From NCBI GenBank assembly GCA_051646285.1, contig JBOFCU010000271.1:1-10738 (forward strand): DNA of 10,738 bases, read 5' to 3'. Positions 7,214 through 10,738 of this stretch are shown here, piece after piece; within the stretch, counting starts at the first letter, position 1; each line of letters opens with the position of its first letter. The notes beneath the pieces were generated by a model. That model was not told the origin of the DNA, made no database searches, and saw only the letters and a program-made list of their open reading frames with translations. A program made the translations under genes and the position numbers. Origin of the DNA: Terrirubrum sp051646285. GTDB lineage: Bacteria > Pseudomonadota > Alphaproteobacteria > Rhizobiales > Beijerinckiaceae.

Positions 7214-8209
7214 TCAGACGCCTGTGATCGCGGTGTGAATGCCGGTGGCGTCAATTTCCTTCGCATAGGCCAGCATGACGGGCTCAGCGAGTTTCTGCAT
7301 GTTGGCGCGGTCCTCGAACGGGATGCGCTTGAGACGGCCAGCTGCCTCGAGCCTGGCGAGGATGGCGGAGTCGCCGCCCGACTCGACCTTGCGCTCATAG
7401 TCGGCCGCTTCCTTGCCGGCCTGAATCACCGCATCCTGCAAATCCTTGGGCAGGCCCGTCAGCGTTTTCATCGAGAAGCAGATTGGCCGGATCGACACCG
7501 CGTGCTGCGTCATGAGAATGTTCGGCGCGACTTCGAAGAATTTCATCTGCTCGATACCAGCAGCCTCGTTCTCGGCCGCCGAAATGACGTTATTCTGGAT
7601 CGCGTTGTAGACTTCATTGTAGGCGATGACCGTTGGCGACATGCCAATTGCAGAGAAAGTCCGCGACCAGATCGGCGCACCCTGCACGCGCACCTTCAGG
7701 CCCTTGATCTCGGCAACGTTCTTCAATGGCTTGTTGGCAAACAGGTTGCGCACACCGCCGCCGCCATAGCCGATCAATCGCACGCCGGCCTTTTTCTCGA
7801 CCTCATCGGCGATGGGGTTCAGCAACCCCTTGTTCACCACCGCTTCCATGTGCGGGAAATCCCGGAACACAAAGGGCGCATCGATGAATGGCGCCGCCTT
7901 GGCAAAGGTTGACATGTGCGCCGGCGAGACGATGGCGTAGTCAACATTCTTACCCTGCGCCATATACTCGAAATACTGTTTCTCAAGGCCGAGCGAAGAA
8001 TCCTTGTGCAGGGTGAAATTGATTGGCTTGTTGTAGAGCGCCTTCACGCGCTCCTCGAACTTCAGCAGCCCCTGCGTGAAAGGATGCGCATCGCCAAACT
8101 GCACAGCTCCAACAAGCGTTGGCACCGCCTGGGCGCGCAGGATGGAAGGTGCAAAAATAGTCGTGGCGGCGACCGCGCCAAGACCCTTGATAATCGTTCT
8201 GCGTTGCAT
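7214..8209 (-). CDS. dctP: TRAP transporter periplasmic binding protein, DctP type, with Tat-like signal
   Basis: This 331-residue protein binds the substrate in the periplasm and delivers it to DctQM. Residues 1-28 form a signal peptide with a twin-arginine motif (RRTIIKG at 3-9), a hydrophobic core and a likely cut near AQA at 26-28. This would mean folded export by the Tat route, seen in part of the family. The mature protein shows the DctP/TAXI-like signature GLKVRVQGAP, in which Arg174 is the residue that in known members grips the ligand carboxylate. Also present are the NEVYNAIQ segment at 198-205 and AENE at 212-215 in place of the usual GAENP. Together these point to an organic or sugar acid ligand, inferred from the family. 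The ATG at 8209 is preferred over upstream in-frame starts because it places the RR motif at the N-terminus. It is the first gene of the operon. Confidence 0.92.
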   Translation of the reverse strand: MQRRTIIKGLGAVAATTIFAPSILRAQAVPTLVGAVQFGDAHPFTQGLLKFEERVKALYNKPINFTLHKDSSLGLEKQYFEYMAQGKNVDYAIVSPAHMSTFAKAAPFIDAPFVFRDFPHMEAVVNKGLLNPIADEVEKKAGVRLIGYGGGGVRNLFANKPLKNVAEIKGLKVRVQGAPIWSRTFSAIGMSPTVIAYNEVYNAIQNNVISAAENEAAGIEQMKFFEVAPNILMTQHAVSIRPICFSMKTLTGLPKDLQDAVIQAGKEAADYERKVESGGDSAILARLEAAGRLKRIPFEDRANMQKLAEPVMLAYAKEIDATGIHTAITGV

Positions 8210-8287
8210 GGACCTGTTCACTCCCGGTTGCGATAGCGGCCTCTCTGACGGAGGCTCTGCGCAACTATGGCAGATCGATTTCGCTGT

Positions 8288-8315
8288 GGCTATGGCATGC
8301 AAAGCATGCGTAGCC
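8288..8315 (-). promoter_or_regulatory. Bulged inverted repeat upstream of dctP
   Basis: Arms GGCTA-TG-GCATGC and GCATGC-G-TAGCC face each other across a 3-base AAA spacer, giving about 11 matched pairs with a small internal mismatch. It lies about 80-105 bases before the dctP start. It may be a regulator site or an RNA hairpin in the leader. The sequence does not decide between these. Confidence 0.35.
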
Positions 8316-8421
8316 GCCGGTCAGGTCCGGACGATATTGAGCGCCGGCGGGTCTCACCCAGGCTCGGTCGCCCATGGCTTCCTCCACGGCGCGATTGAGG
8401 CGGATTTGGTACCGTCATGTA

Positions 8422-8436
8422 TTCCGTTTAATGGAA
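8422..8436. promoter_or_regulatory. Operator-like palindrome TTCC-N7-GGAA (IclR-type resemblance)
   Basis: TTCCGTTTAATGGAA is a 15-base imperfect palindrome with six of seven facing pairs matched. Its TTCC/GGAA ends recall sites of IclR-family regulators, which often control TRAP and sugar-acid catabolic operons in alphaproteobacteria. It lies about 215 bases before dctP. No regulator gene is in the window, so the link is inferred. Confidence 0.35.
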
Positions 8437-8598
8437 CCTCTGCCGCAATCGAAGGTCGCGTTTGATGGACACAGGGCAGATGTCAGCATTACCCCATATG
8501 GCCCAAAATTGTCCTTCGGTGGCGGCAGCGGCAGGCAAAGAATCATGCCGCGCCATATTCAGCGTGTCAGAATTCGGCATCCAATCATCCCGATAAAT

Positions 8599-9597
8599 CT
8601 ATGCCGCAGGCAATGCGCGCATGTGTATGCTGGAAACGGTCGCGATGACCTGTTCTCCGACCTCCCGCAGGACAGCACTCAATCCATAGGGTTCATCGGC
8701 GATGATTTCGCCCTTTGTGGTTGTAATGGTATAGCGCAGCACACCGCCCAGAAATTCGCGTCCCATTACGGTTCCTTCCAAGGCCATGCCATCGTGACCG
8801 GCCGTGCTGGAGAGGCGCACATGCTGCGGGCGGAACATGATCTTCCCGTCGGATGCAGCGAGGATATTGGCTGACCCCAGAAAATTGGCCACGAACAAAT
8901 TCGCAGGCCGGTCATACAGCTCCATCGGGGTGCCGACTTGCTGCACACTGCCGTCATTCATCACGGCGATACGATCGCAAACAGTGTTGGCTTCTTCCTG
9001 ATCGTGCGTAACGAAAATTGTTGTCAGTTTGAGCGTCTGCTGCAAGGCACGCAATTCGCGGCGCACTTCAACACGCATCTTGGCATCAAGATTGGAAAGC
9101 GGCTCATCCAGAAGCAGCACCTTCGGGCGAACCGCAACCGTGCGGGCGAGCGCGACGCGCTGCTGTTGCCCGCCAGAGAGCTGCGAAGGCTTGCGATCCT
9201 TGAGATGTTTCAGGTTGACGAGATCAAGCGCAGCATCAACGCGTGCCGCAATTTCGTCGCGAGGCAAACGGCGTTCCTCCAATCCAAAAGCGACATTTTT
9301 TGCGACACTCATATGCGGCCATAGCGCATAGGACTGAAAGACCATGCCGACATCGCGCGCCCACGGCGGCAACGGCGATATATCGCGCCCGCCGATCACG
9401 ACGCGGCCACGTTGCGCCATGTTGAAACCGGCAATCAGGCGTAGCAATGTGGTCTTGCCGCAGCCAGATGGCCCGAGAAATGCAAAAAACTCGCCGGGGC
9501 GGATCGACAGCGAAACATTTTTCAGAACATGTGTTGATCCATAGGAAAGATCAGCATTTTCGATTTCAATTCCGACAGGTTCAAGGGTTGGAATCAT
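8599..9597 (-). CDS. ABC importer ATPase subunit (FbpC/PhnT-like, with TOBE domain)
   Basis: This 332-residue protein is the ATPase partner of the fused permease encoded just upstream. Seen: Walker A GPSGCGKT at 42-49, Q-loop Gln88, signature LSGGQQQR at 140-147, Walker B VLLLDEP at 160-166 with Glu165, SNLD at 168-171, and His198 in VTHDQEEA. The segment from about 260 onward (MFRPQHVRLSS and on to the end) is a TOBE-type domain. The ATG at 9597 overlaps the permease stop (ATGA), so the pair is translationally coupled. The protein shares the MVFQSYALWPHM block with the ATPase at the left of the window, but third codon positions differ widely, so the two are old paralogues and not a recent copy. 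The substrate is not readable. Ferric iron, 2-aminoethylphosphonate or polyamine types are the closest relatives by architecture. Confidence 0.93.
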   Translation of the reverse strand: MIPTLEPVGIEIENADLSYGSTHVLKNVSLSIRPGEFFAFLGPSGCGKTTLLRLIAGFNMAQRGRVVIGGRDISPLPPWARDVGMVFQSYALWPHMSVAKNVAFGLEERRLPRDEIAARVDAALDLVNLKHLKDRKPSQLSGGQQQRVALARTVAVRPKVLLLDEPLSNLDAKMRVEVRRELRALQQTLKLTTIFVTHDQEEANTVCDRIAVMNDGSVQQVGTPMELYDRPANLFVANFLGSANILAASDGKIMFRPQHVRLSSTAGHDGMALEGTVMGREFLGGVLRYTITTTKGEIIADEPYGLSAVLREVGEQVIATVSSIHMRALPAA

Positions 9598-10738
9598 GAT
9601 TCAGTGCGCCCGGCCTTGCCCGCCATGTCGTGCTCGACAATACGGTTTGAGATGTAGGTGGAAATTCCGACAATGATCACAGCGATCACGCCAAGTGCTG
9701 CGCCCGGCCCGCGCCCGGCCGGCGATTGCATGAAAACATAAAGCCCATAGGCCAGCGGCGCATCAGACTGTGACTGAACGAGCATCATGGTAGCCGACAA
9801 TTCCACCGCCGCCGTGGCAAAACTCGTGACAAACCCCGCTGCAATTCCGCCCGTCATCAGCGGTGCCACGATGCGCCTGATGGTACGGGCCCGTGTCGCG
9901 CCCAAATTCTGCGCGGCCTCTTCGAGTGAAGCGGAAATTTGCTGCATGGCCGCCATGCAAGCCCTGAGTGCATAGGGCAGCCTGCGAATGGCAAGCGCAA
10001 TGACCACCATGCCCCAGAACGCGGCCAGCGACTTTCCCGATGGCAACGTAACACCGAAATACGTCCGCAGATAGCCGATGCCGAGCACGACGCCTGGCAC
10101 CGCAAGAGCAGCGGTTGCACAATAATCCAGCCAGCGTCCCGATTTCATGCCCGTGCGCAGCACGAGATAAGCGATGGCCGAACCAATGATGACGTCGATC
10201 AGCCCAGCCAGCCCGGCATAGAGCAGCGTGTTGGTGATATATTGCCCGCTTTCGGCAAACACCTTGCCATAATGCGCGAGGGTGTAACCATCCGGGAGAG
10301 GTGCGAAAGACCAGACGGTCGCCAGCGACAGCAGGAACAGCCCGACATGCGGCGCCAGCACAAGCAGCAGCACAAGCGCGATGGAGCCATAGGCCATCCA
10401 GATATCAAACCCTCTCAGCGGCCGCCGTGCCAGGCCGCCACCACCACGCTGCACCGTCGCATAATCCTTGCCGCGCAACGCGAAGGTTGAGAGATACATT
10501 GCCAGCAGCGAGGCGGCGATCAGTACAACAGAAATCACATAGCCCATCGGATCACTCAGCCCGACCGAGGTGATCCGGAGATAGGCCTGTGGCGCCAGCA
10601 TATCCTTGACATTCAGGAGCAGCGGCGTTGCCAGATCATCAAACACTTTGATGAACACAAGGCTGGCACCGGCGACGTAGCCAGGCATTGCTAGCGGAAA
10701 CACAATGCGGCGGAACAAGCGAAATCCCGAGCAACCCA
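9594..10738 (-). CDS. Fused double-domain ABC permease (FbpB/PhnU-like), start beyond the right edge
   Basis: This is the last 380 or so residues of a long inner-membrane permease in which two channel halves are joined in one chain. The window opens inside the EAA loop of the first half: the frame reads GCSGFRLFRRIVFPLAMPG to the very edge, so the TTG at 10718 is internal and not a start. A linker, RGKDYATVQRGGGG, follows the end of the first half. The second half then has its own six hydrophobic segments and a second EAA loop, SLEEAAQNLGATRARTIRRIVAPL. AVELSATMML and the GRGPGAALG turn are typical of iron(III) and 2-aminoethylphosphonate-type fused permeases. A full protein should be about 550 residues, so roughly 170 are missing. 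The stop overlaps the ATPase start. The binding-protein gene would be expected further to the right. Confidence 0.9.
   Translation of the reverse strand, partial: GCSGFRLFRRIVFPLAMPGYVAGASLVFIKVFDDLATPLLLNVKDMLAPQAYLRITSVGLSDPMGYVISVVLIAASLLAMYLSTFALRGKDYATVQRGGGGLARRPLRGFDIWMAYGSIALVLLLVLAPHVGLFLLSLATVWSFAPLPDGYTLAHYGKVFAESGQYITNTLLYAGLAGLIDVIIGSAIAYLVLRTGMKSGRWLDYCATAALAVPGVVLGIGYLRTYFGVTLPSGKSLAAFWGMVVIALAIRRLPYALRACMAAMQQISASLEEAAQNLGATRARTIRRIVAPLMTGGIAAGFVTSFATAAVELSATMMLVQSQSDAPLAYGLYVFMQSPAGRGPGAALGVIAVIIVGISTYISNRIVEHDMAGKAGRTES

Larger units (their letters stand above)
8210..8598. promoter_or_regulatory. Control region of the TRAP operon
   Basis: These 389 bases separate the ABC ATPase stop from the dctP start, and both genes are on the minus strand. 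I find no credible gene here. The region holds two operator-like inverted repeats, listed separately, and a small 5-bp hairpin at 8239-8255 in the likely dctP leader. Near the ATPase stop, arms ATGCCG and CGGCAT at 8545-8580 could form a weak stem followed on the minus strand by GATTCTTT. This may be a poor terminator for the upstream ABC operon. No pair of -35 and -10 boxes matches consensus well enough to call. Confidence 0.5.

Noticed and set aside
7190..7912. Plus-strand open frame of 240 codons opposite dctP
   Set aside because: It is a shadow of dctP, with no recognisable domain and no promoter or ribosome site.
367..9350. The two ABC ATPase genes as a recent duplication
   Set aside because: Although they share the MVFQSYALWPHM block, synonymous positions differ throughout, as do the C-terminal domains. 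They are old paralogues.
9939..10490. Plus-strand open frame opposite the fused permease
   Set aside because: Its composition is rich in Arg, His and Gln, as expected for the reverse of a membrane-protein gene.
10716..10718. TTG as start of the right-edge permease
   Set aside because: The frame stays open to the edge, and the upstream residues GCSGFR complete the first EAA loop, so the codon is internal.

Overview
The window reads as an accessory transport locus of an alphaproteobacterium, most likely of the Hyphomicrobiales (Brucella/Ochrobactrum or rhizobial type). This is inferred from the moderately high GC with G/C-rich third codon positions, AGGAG-type ribosome sites, and the density of high-affinity uptake systems. 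No species-specific marker is present.

Three transport systems lie side by side. (1) Bases 119-4071, plus strand: a complete four-gene ABC importer in the order ATPase, periplasmic binding protein, permease, permease. The two permease genes overlap by ATGA. The binding protein resembles family-1 solute-binding proteins with YnjB/thiamine-like architecture, but its ligand cannot be read from the sequence. (2) Bases 8209-4561, minus strand: a tripartite TRAP operon in the order dctP-type binding protein, dctQ-type small membrane subunit, dctM-type large permease, then a short-chain dehydrogenase/reductase (SDR). Stop/start overlaps (ATGA, TTGA) couple dctQ-dctM-SDR. The likely sense is uptake of an organic acid followed by its first oxidation or reduction. 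(3) Bases 10738-8599, minus strand: the downstream end of a second ABC importer, consisting of a fused double-domain permease cut by the right edge and its overlapping ATPase. It resembles the ferric-iron (FbpBC) and 2-aminoethylphosphonate (PhnU/PhnT-like) families. Its binding protein is presumably beyond the edge.

Two stretches lack intact genes. Bases 4072-4560, where systems 1 and 2 converge, hold a decayed coding remnant in two frames on the minus strand and an orphan Shine-Dalgarno-like sequence, which suggests gene loss or rearrangement. Bases 8210-8598 hold the control region of the TRAP operon, with an imperfect palindrome of the TTCC-N7-GGAA type and a second, bulged inverted repeat.

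Strong hairpins lie directly behind both binding-protein genes (2380-2406 and 7176-7203), as expected for unequal expression of binding protein versus membrane subunits. I see no phage, CRISPR, insertion sequence, RNA gene or clearly new system. The most checkable curiosities are the remnant, the possible +1 shift site at the SDR stop codon, the paired hairpins and the operator-like palindrome.
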